DNA from: Athalassotoga sp049965695 | Lineage (GTDB): Bacteria; Thermotogota; Thermotogae; Mesoaciditogales; Mesoaciditogaceae | NCBI RefSeq assembly: GCF_049965695.1 | Contig: NZ_JBMFWB010000013.1 | Coordinates: forward strand, 1-58,981 | Length of the DNA stretch: 58,981 nucleotides | Reading direction: 5' to 3' | Shown here: positions 24,248 to 33,117 of the stretch, piece after piece | How the letters are laid out: each line of letters opens with the position of its first letter | Numbering within the stretch: position 1 is the stretch's first letter | Position numbers and translations under genes: made by a program | The notes under the pieces: model-generated | What the model was told of the DNA's origin: nothing | Database searches by the model: none | What the model saw: the letters and a program-made list of their open reading frames with translations, nothing else

Positions 24248-26389
24248 GTGACTGAAAAATATCACAGAAGGCTTTTGAGAGAATTGGTCTTTAAATCGAT
24301 TTATCAGATGGAATTTCAGGATCTCTCTCCACTTCAGGCTGTAAAGAATACCTGCGAAATGGAAGAGATAAATGGTTCTATTGAAAAAGAAGTTGAGCAT
24401 TTAACGCTGAATCTTTTTTCAAAACTTGACGAAATAGATAACGCAATAAGAAATTACATCCTCGGCTGGACAATCGACAGACTTCCGCTTGTATCGAAAG
24501 ACATACTCAGATTAGGTGTTTACGAGTTACTTTTTGAAGATGACATTCCGATAGAAGTTTCGATCGACGAAGCAATTGAGATCGCGAAAGAATTTGGAAC
24601 AGATGGGGATCGTAAATTCATAAACGGGGTGCTCGACAGAATAGCAAAGAATTCCGCAAATAAAAATAAAATTTTATTTCTGCACAAAAATTCAAATAAA
24701 AACAAAGAAGAGGAGGAAGAAAAGATGGAAGAAACAGGAGTTAAAAAAGTCACCATGAAACCAATCACGGAAATTGCCAAAAAGATCGGAATTGAGGAAG
24801 ATCAACTTATACCTTATGGAAAATACATGGCAAAAATTCCTCATCAAGTGTTAAAAACGATCAAAAACAAAACAGATGGTAAACTCATAATAGTAACTGC
24901 CATAACGCCCACGCCGGCCGGAGAGGGAAAAACAACGACAAGTATTGGGTTATCTCTGGGAATGAACAGAATAGGAAAAAAATCAATCGTAACTTTGAGA
25001 GAACCTTCATTGGGCCCTGTTTTTGGGGTAAAAGGCGGTGCGACCGGTGGCGGAAAAGCACAGGTCCTGCCGATGGAAGAGATAAATCTTCATTTTACCG
25101 GCGATCTTCATGCAGTTACGGCTGCCCATAACTTGCTCGCCGCGATGATAGATTCTCATATTCACAACGGAAACTCACTCAACATCGATGTGCGCGATGT
25201 GAAATGGCCACGGGCTGTCGACATGAATGACAGAGCACTGAGAGAAATTGTCGTTGCGCTTGGAGGTCATTCAAATGGATTTCCCCGAGAAACGGGATAT
25301 GTCATAACGGCCGCGTCTGAAGTAATGGCAATACTGTGCCTTGCGGAAAGCATAACCGATCTTAAAGAAAGACTTTCAAAAATAGTCATAGGTGAAACGG
25401 TAGATGGGAAATACGTTACAGCCGGAGATCTTCACGCACAGGGAGCCATGACGGCCCTGCTTAAAGATGCCCTCAACCCCAATCTCGTTCAAACGACTGA
25501 AAATACACCTGTTATAGTTCACGGTGGACCATTTGCCAACATAGCGCACGGCACGAACTCCATAATAGCAACAAAAATGGCGCTCAAACTGGCAGATTAC
25601 GTCATAACGGAAACAGGTTTTGCCGCCGATTTAGGAGCGGAAAAATTCTTTGACACCGTTTCAAGATATGCGAATTTAAAACCAGACACCGTTGTGCTTG
25701 TTGCAAGCGTAAGGGCATTGAAAATGCATGGCGGCGAGGATAAGAAAAACCTTAAAAACGAAAACATCGAAGCCCTTAAAAAAGGTATGGAAAATCTCAA
25801 AGTGCACATCGAAAACATCAAGAAATTTGGTCTGCCTGTCGTCGTTGCCATAAACAAATTCCCGACAGATTCTTTAACCGAGATCAAAACGGTCGAAGAT
25901 GAGGTTAAAAAGATGGGAGTCAGATTTGCCTTAAGCGAAGGTTTTGAAAAAGGCGGAATCGGAACGGAAACGCTTGCGAAAGAGGTCATCGAATCCATAG
26001 AAAAAGACAAGAACACCTTCCACAGGATATACGATTGGGAAATGCCGATAAAAACGAAAATCGAAACGCTTGCCAGAGAAATTTACAGGGCAGGAAAGGT
26101 TGAATATGCTCCAACTGCACTTTCGGATATCAGAAAAATTGAAAAATCAGGATACGGCAATCTTCCCGTTATAATGGCAAAAACCCAATCATCACTTTCC
26201 GACGATCCAAAGGTCGCAGGAGCACCATCCGGATACACCTTCACGATACGCGAGGTGAAGTTATCTGCAGGTGCGGGTTTCATAGTACCGATAGCCGGTG
26301 AGATAATGACGATGCCAGGACTTCCAAAAGAACCGGCTGCGATAAACATAGATGTCGATGATGACGGTCAAATAACGGGATTATTTTAA
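24248..26389 (+). CDS. nusB-fhs: NusB-Fhs fusion: antitermination factor joined to formate-tetrahydrofolate ligase
   Basis: One 713-codon frame contains two normally separate proteins. Residues 1-145 are NusB (RRLLRELVFKSIYQMEF, then LPLVSKDILRLGVYEL and ISIDEAIEIAKEFG-like segments), the rRNA antitermination factor. A polar linker rich in Asn, Lys and Glu ends in KEEEEEK. Residues 160-713 are a complete formate-tetrahydrofolate ligase of about 554 residues with Walker-type TPTPAGEGKTTTSIGL, EPSLGPVFGVKGGATGGG and the final MPGLPKEPAAINIDV. There is no stop between them. The bases AGGAGG sit 8 bases before the ATG at 24725, so Fhs could also be made alone from an internal start. Both a fused and a free product are plausible. 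folD follows immediately. Confidence 0.9.
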   Translation: MTEKYHRRLLRELVFKSIYQMEFQDLSPLQAVKNTCEMEEINGSIEKEVEHLTLNLFSKLDEIDNAIRNYILGWTIDRLPLVSKDILRLGVYELLFEDDIPIEVSIDEAIEIAKEFGTDGDRKFINGVLDRIAKNSANKNKILFLHKNSNKNKEEEEEKMEETGVKKVTMKPITEIAKKIGIEEDQLIPYGKYMAKIPHQVLKTIKNKTDGKLIIVTAITPTPAGEGKTTTSIGLSLGMNRIGKKSIVTLREPSLGPVFGVKGGATGGGKAQVLPMEEINLHFTGDLHAVTAAHNLLAAMIDSHIHNGNSLNIDVRDVKWPRAVDMNDRALREIVVALGGHSNGFPRETGYVITAASEVMAILCLAESITDLKERLSKIVIGETVDGKYVTAGDLHAQGAMTALLKDALNPNLVQTTENTPVIVHGGPFANIAHGTNSIIATKMALKLADYVITETGFAADLGAEKFFDTVSRYANLKPDTVVLVASVRALKMHGGEDKKNLKNENIEALKKGMENLKVHIENIKKFGLPVVVAINKFPTDSLTEIKTVEDEVKKMGVRFALSEGFEKGGIGTETLAKEVIESIEKDKNTFHRIYDWEMPIKTKIETLAREIYRAGKVEYAPTALSDIRKIEKSGYGNLPVIMAKTQSSLSDDPKVAGAPSGYTFTIREVKLSAGAGFIVPIAGEIMTMPGLPKEPAAINIDVDDDGQITGLF

Positions 26390-26391
26390 TC

Positions 26392-27216
26392 ATGATCTTA
26401 GACGGAATTGAAATAGCAGAAAAAATAGGAGATTATGTTCAAAAGAAGGTTGCCGAACTTAAAAACTCCGTTGTCCCGTCTTTGACGTGTGTCGTTTCTT
26501 CAAACGATAAATCGACAAGAGTTTATCTCAATTCAATAAAAAAGAATTGTGACAAGTTCGGCATAAATTACGCGGAAAGATCCGTAAACGCAGAGGATAT
26601 CCTCTCTGAAATAGACAAATTAAACACAGACAGAAATGTGCATGGAATCATGATAATGCATCCTTTGCCAAAAGAAATAGATGAATTTAAAGTTTTAAGT
26701 TCTGTAAATCCCGAAAAAGATGTTGAAGGCAGAACGCCTCAAAATCTTGGCATGTTACTCATGGGAAGGCCTTATTTTGCACCGTGCACGGCCCAGGCAG
26801 TGCTTGAAATGCTAAAATATTACGAGATACAACTTCGCGGAAAAGAAGTTACGATCGTCGGAAGAAGTACCACAGTCGGCAAACCGCTTTCTTTGCTTTT
26901 GTTAAGTGAAGACGCGACAGTCACGGTGTGCCATTCCAAGACAAAGGATCTTGTTGACAAGGTTAAAAATGCCGACGTGGTAATAGCAGCCGTTGGAAAG
27001 CCGAAGATGTTCGATGCGAGTTGGTTTAAAGACGGTGAAATTGTCATAGATGTTGGAATAAACGTTGTTGACGGCAAGATCGTCGGTGACGTGGACTTTG
27101 ATTCCGTTTCCAAAAAAGTTTCTGTTTCAAAAGTACCGGGTGGAGTTGGAAACGTAACTTCCGCCATATTGATGAGAAACGTTGTAAATGTCGCGGAGAT
27201 GATGTGCAGACGTTAG
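26392..27216 (+). CDS. folD: FolD, methylene-tetrahydrofolate dehydrogenase, probably lacking cyclohydrolase activity
   Basis: FolD normally has dehydrogenase and cyclohydrolase activities. This 274-residue protein has the Rossmann segment TIVGRSTTVGKPL, VTVCHSKT and the end VPGGVGNVTSAIL. The cyclohydrolase residues known from E. coli FolD are not kept: the motif Y-V-x-x-K-x-K reads Y45-L-N-S-I49-K-K, with Ile at the catalytic lysine place, the Gln of VQLPLP is Met89 (IMHPLP), and the second Asp of KDVDG is Glu112 (KDVEG). It is probably a one-function dehydrogenase. It starts 2 bases after fhs and overlaps xseA by 13. The FTCD_C protein at 5131 may supply the missing step. Confidence 0.9.
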   Translation: MILDGIEIAEKIGDYVQKKVAELKNSVVPSLTCVVSSNDKSTRVYLNSIKKNCDKFGINYAERSVNAEDILSEIDKLNTDRNVHGIMIMHPLPKEIDEFKVLSSVNPEKDVEGRTPQNLGMLLMGRPYFAPCTAQAVLEMLKYYEIQLRGKEVTIVGRSTTVGKPLSLLLLSEDATVTVCHSKTKDLVDKVKNADVVIAAVGKPKMFDASWFKDGEIVIDVGINVVDGKIVGDVDFDSVSKKVSVSKVPGGVGNVTSAILMRNVVNVAEMMCRR

Positions 27217-28538
27217 AAATGGGTGTTGCCGAGATAACGATGAGATTGATCTCGGTGATAGAAACAGATGAGATTTTTCAGAACGTGATGGTGCGTGGGG
27301 AAGTTTCTAATTTTAAATTTTCCGGTCCCCACGCTTACTTTTCACTCAAAGAGGGAGAATATCTTCTCAATTGTGTCATGTTCAACGCCACTTACAGGCA
27401 TCCCTCAGGAATAAAGGACGGCACCGTCGTTAAAGCGAGTGGTGCGATAAAAGTTTATCCGAAAAGGGGAACTTACCAACTTTACACGGAATCGATTTTA
27501 GAAGGGAAAGATTACGGAGAACTTTACAAAAGATTTGAAGAGTTGAAGATCAAACTCAAAAACGAAGGGATCTTTGACAAGCCCAAAAAAGAAATACCGC
27601 GCTTTCCACAAAAAATAGCGGTCGTTTCTTCAAAAACTTCGGCCGCATTTCACGATGTTGTCAAAACTATCAAAAAAAGATATCCTCTTGCCGTAATTTT
27701 GTTGTTTCACACGTCAGTTCAGGGAAAAGAAGCATCCAAAGAAATAGTTAGCGCTTTGGACGCTGCCGACAGATCCTCGGCAGACGTGATTTTACTTGTG
27801 AGAGGCGGAGGAAGCATAGAAGATCTCTGGAACTTCAACGAGGAAATTGTAGTCAAAAAGGTATATGCGATGAAAACTCCCGTGATAACGGGTGTCGGTC
27901 ACGAAGTCGATACCACTCTTGTTGATTATGTTGCCGATCGTAGATCTCCTACACCAACAGGAGCGGCTGAGTATGCTACACCGGATCTTGTCGAATTGAA
28001 AAGAAACATCGATATCTCTTTTTCAAGAATCACCAACGAGATGGATCAAAAAATCGATGAGTCTTTCGATCTCGTTGAAAGGTCAAAAAAAAGGCTTGAT
28101 TTTCTTTCTCCGAAACGTCAAATTTCAATTGAAACGGAGAGAATAAATGAGTCCTTTTCGAAGATGATCAAGATCGTTGATGAGATGATAAAAGAAAAGC
28201 GGTCTTCACTCATAAGAAATTTTGAAGCGATATCACATTCCAAAATTGTAAGAACGATAGAACTCGTTCCGGAAAGGCTTGATTCAAAGATGGAAATGAT
28301 GAAGCGTACCGTATCAAATGACATATCGAAAAAGTATTTATCGCTTGAAAAAATTGAAATGTCTTTGAACGTACACGATCCTTTGGAGCCTGTACGAAGA
28401 GGTTACGCTATGGTTTTCAAGGATGAAAGGTTGGTGAAATCCGTGCATGAACTGAAAAAATCAGATGAGATAAAATTGAAACTTTCAGATGGTAAAATAC
28501 TCTCTGAAGTGGTGGAGATAGAAGAAAATGGAAAATAA
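27204..28538 (+). CDS. xseA: Exodeoxyribonuclease VII large subunit
   Basis: XseA is the catalytic subunit of exonuclease VII, which degrades single-stranded DNA. The 444-residue protein has the N-terminal OB fold (VRGEVSNFKFSGPHAYFSLK), the nuclease core (VVSSKTSAAFHDVVKTI, VILLVRGGGSIEDLWNFNEE, TGVGHEVDTTLVDYVADRRSPTPT) and long C-terminal coiled-coil helices. The GTG start overlaps folD by 13 bases, and the gene overlaps xseB by 11, so the pair is translated together. Confidence 0.96.
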   Translation: MQTLEMGVAEITMRLISVIETDEIFQNVMVRGEVSNFKFSGPHAYFSLKEGEYLLNCVMFNATYRHPSGIKDGTVVKASGAIKVYPKRGTYQLYTESILEGKDYGELYKRFEELKIKLKNEGIFDKPKKEIPRFPQKIAVVSSKTSAAFHDVVKTIKKRYPLAVILLFHTSVQGKEASKEIVSALDAADRSSADVILLVRGGGSIEDLWNFNEEIVVKKVYAMKTPVITGVGHEVDTTLVDYVADRRSPTPTGAAEYATPDLVELKRNIDISFSRITNEMDQKIDESFDLVERSKKRLDFLSPKRQISIETERINESFSKMIKIVDEMIKEKRSSLIRNFEAISHSKIVRTIELVPERLDSKMEMMKRTVSNDISKKYLSLEKIEMSLNVHDPLEPVRRGYAMVFKDERLVKSVHELKKSDEIKLKLSDGKILSEVVEIEENGK

Positions 28539-28770
28539 AAAAGTGGAAGAGATGAGTTTCGAAGAGTCTTACAACGAACTTGAAGAAACCCTTAACGCCA
28601 TGGAAAAGACAGATGTAACGCTCGAAGAATCTATCAAACTCTTCAAAAGAGGAGTTGAACTTTACAAAAGGTGCAAATTTTTAATCGATTCGGCATCGTT
28701 ATCCGTCAAAGAAGTACTTGGAAATCTGGAAAAAGAGATGGAGATTGGTGAAGATGACATGGGACGATGA
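28528..28770 (+). CDS. xseB: Exodeoxyribonuclease VII small subunit
   Basis: XseB helices pack around the XseA coiled coil. The 80-residue protein has the usual pattern SFEESYNELEETLNAMEKTDVTLEES-type helix pair (residues 9-36) with a LYKRCKFLIDSA turn and an acidic end. It overlaps xseA by 11 bases and dxs by 17, as is common for this small gene. Confidence 0.94.
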   Translation: MENKKVEEMSFEESYNELEETLNAMEKTDVTLEESIKLFKRGVELYKRCKFLIDSASLSVKEVLGNLEKEMEIGEDDMGR

Positions 28771-30628
28771 ATTGCTTTTCAAAAAACTTAAAGATATGAA
28801 AACAGATGAAATGTACGATCTCGCATCTGAGATACGCGATTACGTGGTAGAAGTTGTTTCAGCCGGAGATGGTCATCTTGCACCAAATCTCGGAACGGTT
28901 GAAATGACCCTTTCACTTTACAAAATCTTTCCGCCGGATGAACACGTGATCGTATGGGACACAGGACATCAGGCCTACACTCACAAAATTTTGACTGGCA
29001 GGGCAAAGGCACTGTCCGGCATAAGGAAGTTGGGTGGCATAAGTGGATATCCATCGATTCGTGAATCCATCTATGACAACTTCGGAGTAGGTCACGCTGC
29101 CACATCTTTGGCGGCAGCACTTGGAATCGAATGCGCAAAAAAGATAAAAAACGAGAATGAAAGTCAGATAATAGCCGTAATTGGCGATGGTGCAATGACA
29201 TCCGGCATGGCCCTTGAGGCTTTAAACCAAATAAAAACAGTTTCATCAAGGATAAAAATCGTGCTCAATGACAACGGAATGAGCATTTCTCCGAGTGTCG
29301 GCCAACTTTCGCAAACGATACTCAACAGATTAAGAACGATGAAGGCATACAGGAAATTCGATGCCAAACTTTATCAACTCTTCAGTGACGCCATATTGAA
29401 AACTTTTAACGAGAAGATCAAGGGATCTTTAAAGAAGTTACTCTTGCCCGATAATTTCTTTGAAGATTTCGGTCTGAAGTACATGGGACCGATAGACGGT
29501 CATGATATCAAGATGATGGTGAGAACTTTTGAAAGTTTAAAAGCGGTCGAAGGACCTGCCGTCGTTCATGTCGTGACTCAAAAAGGAAAGGGCATAAAAT
29601 ATGCCGAAGACAATCCAAGAAAATTTCACAGCGTCTCGATGATAAATCCATCAAACGGCGTTTCAATGGAAGTTAAAAAGGGCTGGTATTCTTACAGTGA
29701 CGTTTTCGGAAGGGTATTATCCCAAATAGCGGACAACGACGATAAAGTCATAGGCATAACGGCTGCGATGGAAGACGGAACAGGTTTAAGTTATTTTCAT
29801 TCAAAGCATCCAGATCGTTTTTTCGATCTCGGAATAACCGAAGAACTTTGCACAACCTTTGCTGCCGGTGCATCCACCAAAGGGCTCAAACCTGTAGTCG
29901 CAATATATTCAACCTTTCTTCAAAGGGCTTTCGATCAAATAATACACGATGTGGCGTTGCAAAATTTGGACGTTGTCTTTGCCATAGATCGTGCCGGTCT
30001 TGTCGGTCAAGATGGGCCAACCCATCATGGAATATTCGATATATCTTACATGAACTTAATTCCAAACATGAAGATTTTGGCTCCGTCATCACTTGAAGAA
30101 CTCTCGGCTATTCTGAAATCCGTGATCGGAAAAGTACATGGTCCGGTCGCTATAAGATACCCAAGACTTAGCGAAATCGCTTCTATCGACGACGTCATTT
30201 ACGCAAAGCCTTTAAAAGATCCATTCAAGTGGGAAAAACTCAAAGATGGAAAAGATGGTACAATACTTGCGGTAGGATCCATGGTTAAAGTTGCCATGAA
30301 AGTTGTGGATCAGGCTGAAAACGTGGGATTCAAAATAGGCCTTTACAATTGCAGAAGCGTAAAACCGCTTGACATGGAAGCGCTGAATGAACTTCGTGCT
30401 TCTTCAAGAATATGGACGATGGAGGAAGGATCCGTTATCGGAGGGTTTGGATCTGCCATCATGTTAAAAGCGCCGGATCTCAGATCGAAGATAGATGTTA
30501 TAGGTATAGATGACGATTTCGTTCAACATGGAACGCGATCTGAATTGATGGACATATCAGGTCTTTCACAAGAAAAATTGAGTTTAAAGATATTTTCTGA
30601 ACTGAAAATTAAAATCCAGGAGGGATGA
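28754..30628 (+). CDS. dxs: 1-deoxy-D-xylulose-5-phosphate synthase
   Basis: DXS makes deoxyxylulose 5-phosphate from pyruvate and glyceraldehyde 3-phosphate with thiamine diphosphate, the entry step of the MEP isoprenoid route. The 624-residue protein has the N-terminal thiamine site (GHAATSLAAALGIECA, IGDGAMTSGMALEALNQI), the middle transketolase domain (AVYSTFLQRAFDQIIHDVALQ, DRAGLVGQDGPTHHGIFD) and the C-terminal domain (WTMEEGSVIGGFGSAIM). The frame begins at 28718, but the ATG at 28754 is chosen because the earlier stretch lies inside xseB and a GGTGAAG site stands before it. No other MEP genes are in the window. Confidence 0.95.
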   Translation: MTWDDELLFKKLKDMKTDEMYDLASEIRDYVVEVVSAGDGHLAPNLGTVEMTLSLYKIFPPDEHVIVWDTGHQAYTHKILTGRAKALSGIRKLGGISGYPSIRESIYDNFGVGHAATSLAAALGIECAKKIKNENESQIIAVIGDGAMTSGMALEALNQIKTVSSRIKIVLNDNGMSISPSVGQLSQTILNRLRTMKAYRKFDAKLYQLFSDAILKTFNEKIKGSLKKLLLPDNFFEDFGLKYMGPIDGHDIKMMVRTFESLKAVEGPAVVHVVTQKGKGIKYAEDNPRKFHSVSMINPSNGVSMEVKKGWYSYSDVFGRVLSQIADNDDKVIGITAAMEDGTGLSYFHSKHPDRFFDLGITEELCTTFAAGASTKGLKPVVAIYSTFLQRAFDQIIHDVALQNLDVVFAIDRAGLVGQDGPTHHGIFDISYMNLIPNMKILAPSSLEELSAILKSVIGKVHGPVAIRYPRLSEIASIDDVIYAKPLKDPFKWEKLKDGKDGTILAVGSMVKVAMKVVDQAENVGFKIGLYNCRSVKPLDMEALNELRASSRIWTMEEGSVIGGFGSAIMLKAPDLRSKIDVIGIDDDFVQHGTRSELMDISGLSQEKLSLKIFSELKIKIQEG

Positions 30629-30969
30629 AGTTGAAATTTTCCACTAAATATGGGGAAGTGGAAGTATCTTCTCAAGCATTGAAACAATTGATAAGGGAAG
30701 CGATCGTCAACAGTTATGGAATTGTGGATCTTTCGAATGCTTCTTTGATGTCACAGGTAGCCTCTCTGTTCAGCGAAACGGATAGAGGCGTAAAACTCGT
30801 CGATGATGGTCAAAATGTTAAAATTGACATTTACGCCATTGCAGAATATGGCATAAACATCATGCAGGTTGCACTCAATCTTCAAGATGCCGTCATATAC
30901 AATCTTAGGACTTATGCTGGATTGAATCCTAAAGAAGTCAACATTCATTTTGTTGACATAAATTTTTGA
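30625..30969 (+). CDS. Asp23/Gls24-like protein (second copy, YloU-type)
   Basis: This 114-residue protein belongs to the same Asp23 family as the gene at 23843 but is shorter and more like YloU. The core is GEVEVSSQALKQLIREAIVNSYGIVDL and KIDIYAIAEYGINIMQVALNLQDAVIYNL, then VNIHFVDINF. It overlaps dxs by 4 bases and lies upstream of a fakA-type kinase gene, the same order as yloU-yloV in Bacillus. The ribosome site AGGAGGG is only 2 bases from the ATG, so a TTG at 30631 is an alternative start. Confidence 0.85.
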   Translation: MKLKFSTKYGEVEVSSQALKQLIREAIVNSYGIVDLSNASLMSQVASLFSETDRGVKLVDDGQNVKIDIYAIAEYGINIMQVALNLQDAVIYNLRTYAGLNPKEVNIHFVDINF

Positions 30970-30998
30970 TGAAAGGACATCGTTAACAGGATTTGATC

Positions 30999-32612
30999 AT
31001 GAAAAATATAGACGGCAAAACTATGATAACCTGTTTCAAAAAGGGCACAGAAGTGCTCCTTACGCATGTGGATGAATTAAATGCGCTTAACGTTTTTCCA
31101 GTTCCGGATGGAGATACGGGATCAAACATGGCTTCTGCCATGCTTGAAGCATGCAGAAATTTGGATGCGCTTGAAAACAACAAGCGTGACCTTCAAAGTG
31201 TGCTTGAAGCAATAGAAAGCGGTACTTTACTCGGAGCACGTGGCAACTCTGGAGTTATACTTTCACAAATTTTCAGGGGATTCAGGCAGGGGACGAAGAA
31301 CAAAAAAGTCCTAAAAGTTGAGGATTTCGTTCTTGCGCTCAAAAGCGCGAGAGAAACCGCTTACAACGCCGTTATGAAACCTGTTGAAGGCACGATGCTC
31401 ACGGTGGTGAGAATTCTTGCAACCGATGCTGACAAATACGTTACAGATGACATGACGGAATTCATGCAAAAGATATGGCAAAGATCGATTCAAGTCGTTA
31501 ACAACACACCCAAATATCTCCAAAAGTTGCGTGACGCAGGCGTTGTTGATTCAGGGGCAAAGGGTTTTTCTTACATAATGGAAGGATTTTACCGCGTACT
31601 CAACGGAGAAACGGCGATCAATCTGAATGTTGAAAATGTGACAACCGGAGAAATAGTCAGAATATCCCAGGAAGATTTGAAATACCTTTATTGTACCGAA
31701 GTCATGGTCAAGACAAATAAAGATGTTGATATCGATGAATTAAGGGATTTTTACGGATCGATAGGAGATTCTCTCATACTCGTAAATTCTGCGGGAATTT
31801 TAAAACTTCACGTTCACACGAATACGCCCGGCGTCGCCATAGATAAAGCGCTTGAGTATGGAGAACTCTACAAATCAAAAATCGACAACATGAAAACGCA
31901 GCATCATCAGATCATAAACGCATCTGAAGACATGAGCGTACCAAAAGAAAAGAAAAATTACGGAATCATAGTGATAGCGGATGGGAACGGTTTTGAATCT
32001 ATTTTCAAAAGTTTAGGTGTCGATGTCGTGCTTAACGGGGGCCAATCTTCGAACCCAAGTACGGCGCAGATAAAAGAGGCGGTCGAAAGCATAAATGCCA
32101 AAAACATATTGATTTTCCCGAACAATTCGAATATAATAATGGCTGCCAATTCGGTCAAAAGCATGACAAACGGAAAAAAGGTTATGGTCATCAACACTTC
32201 TACCGTCCAGCAAGGACTCGCAGCGCTCTTTGCGTTTAATTCCCAGCAAGGTCTTCTTGAAAACGAAAAAAATTTCAAAGAGGCCCTCTCTGCGGTAAAA
32301 TCAATAGAGATAACAAAGGCTGTAAGAGATAGTCAGGTTCAGGATGTGGACGTGAAAAAGGATCAATACATAAGCCTTGTCGATGGAAATATCGTTTCTT
32401 CATCGGAACTGATTGACGATGTTGTCTTCGCAGCCCTCGAAAAGGCACAGGCAGATAACGCCGAAGTTATAACGATCTTTTACGGCGAGGAGATAAACGA
32501 AGATGAAGCGAATGTGCTTTTCAAAGAGTGTCAGATACGTTATCCGTCTGCTGATATAGAACTTTATTACGGTGGACAACCTTACTACCATTACCTGATA
32601 TCCGTTGAATGA
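30999..32612 (+). CDS. fakA: DAK2/DegV-type fatty acid kinase subunit FakA
   Basis: FakA phosphorylates fatty acids bound to a FakB protein. The protein of about 537 residues has an N-terminal DhaL-type kinase domain (VFPVPDGDTGSNMASAM with the Asp metal ligands, LLGARGNSGVILSQIFRG), a middle domain (SLILVNSAGILKLHVHTNTPG) and a C-terminal DegV-like part (KNILIFPNNSNIIMAANSV). AGGA lies 8 bases before ATG 30999; the frame could start at a TTG at 30993. No fakB gene is visible. The Asp23-FakA order matches Firmicutes. Confidence 0.87.
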   Translation: MKNIDGKTMITCFKKGTEVLLTHVDELNALNVFPVPDGDTGSNMASAMLEACRNLDALENNKRDLQSVLEAIESGTLLGARGNSGVILSQIFRGFRQGTKNKKVLKVEDFVLALKSARETAYNAVMKPVEGTMLTVVRILATDADKYVTDDMTEFMQKIWQRSIQVVNNTPKYLQKLRDAGVVDSGAKGFSYIMEGFYRVLNGETAINLNVENVTTGEIVRISQEDLKYLYCTEVMVKTNKDVDIDELRDFYGSIGDSLILVNSAGILKLHVHTNTPGVAIDKALEYGELYKSKIDNMKTQHHQIINASEDMSVPKEKKNYGIIVIADGNGFESIFKSLGVDVVLNGGQSSNPSTAQIKEAVESINAKNILIFPNNSNIIMAANSVKSMTNGKKVMVINTSTVQQGLAALFAFNSQQGLLENEKNFKEALSAVKSIEITKAVRDSQVQDVDVKKDQYISLVDGNIVSSSELIDDVVFAALEKAQADNAEVITIFYGEEINEDEANVLFKECQIRYPSADIELYYGGQPYYHYLISVE

Positions 32613-32623
32613 AGGAGGTTTTT

Positions 32624-33094
32624 ATGGCAAAAATACAGTTAACAAAAGAAGGATACGACTCATTGAAAGAGGAACTTGCCGATTTAAAAGAAAAACTCAT
32701 GAACGAAGTTGCCAAGAAGATAAAAGAAGCCCGAGAGTTTGGAGATCTCAGCGAAAACAGTGAATACGATGAGGCAAAAAACGAACAAGGAAAGATAAAC
32801 AGTAGAATAAGTGAAATAGAGGAGATTCTTGCAAATGCCGTGATAATAGAAGGAAGCAAAAACAACCATGAAGTTAACATCGGCAATTACGTGAAACTAA
32901 AAGATCTGAGCAATGACAAAGAGATGACGATGATGCTTGTCACCGCTCAAGAGGCCGACATTTTTAAAAACAAAATATCGGTAGACTCTCCTTTGGGCGA
33001 GGCCGTTAACAAGAAAAAGGTTGGAGACACGGTACGGGTTAAAGCACCTAACGGTGTTAAAAGATACATCATCTTGGAAGTCGAACAGAAATGA
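32624..33094 (+). CDS. greA: Transcription elongation factor GreA
   Basis: GreA stimulates transcript cleavage by stalled RNA polymerase. The 156-residue protein has the N-terminal coiled coil with acidic tip residues in EFGDLSENSEYDEAKNEQGK and the C-terminal FKBP-like domain ending YIILEVEQK. AAGGAGG stands 7 bases before the ATG at 32624, so the start in the longer frame at 32609 is rejected. lysS follows 23 bases later, an order seen in other bacteria. Confidence 0.96.
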   Translation: MAKIQLTKEGYDSLKEELADLKEKLMNEVAKKIKEAREFGDLSENSEYDEAKNEQGKINSRISEIEEILANAVIIEGSKNNHEVNIGNYVKLKDLSNDKEMTMMLVTAQEADIFKNKISVDSPLGEAVNKKKVGDTVRVKAPNGVKRYIILEVEQK

Positions 33095-33117
33095 ACTCAT
33101 AACTGGGGGAGATCTGA

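Noticed and set aside
24600..24730. NusB-Fhs fusion as two genes with a missed stop
   Set aside because: The given sequence reads through without any stop in frame, so the fusion is real in this text; a sequencing error cannot be excluded and is noted as the test.
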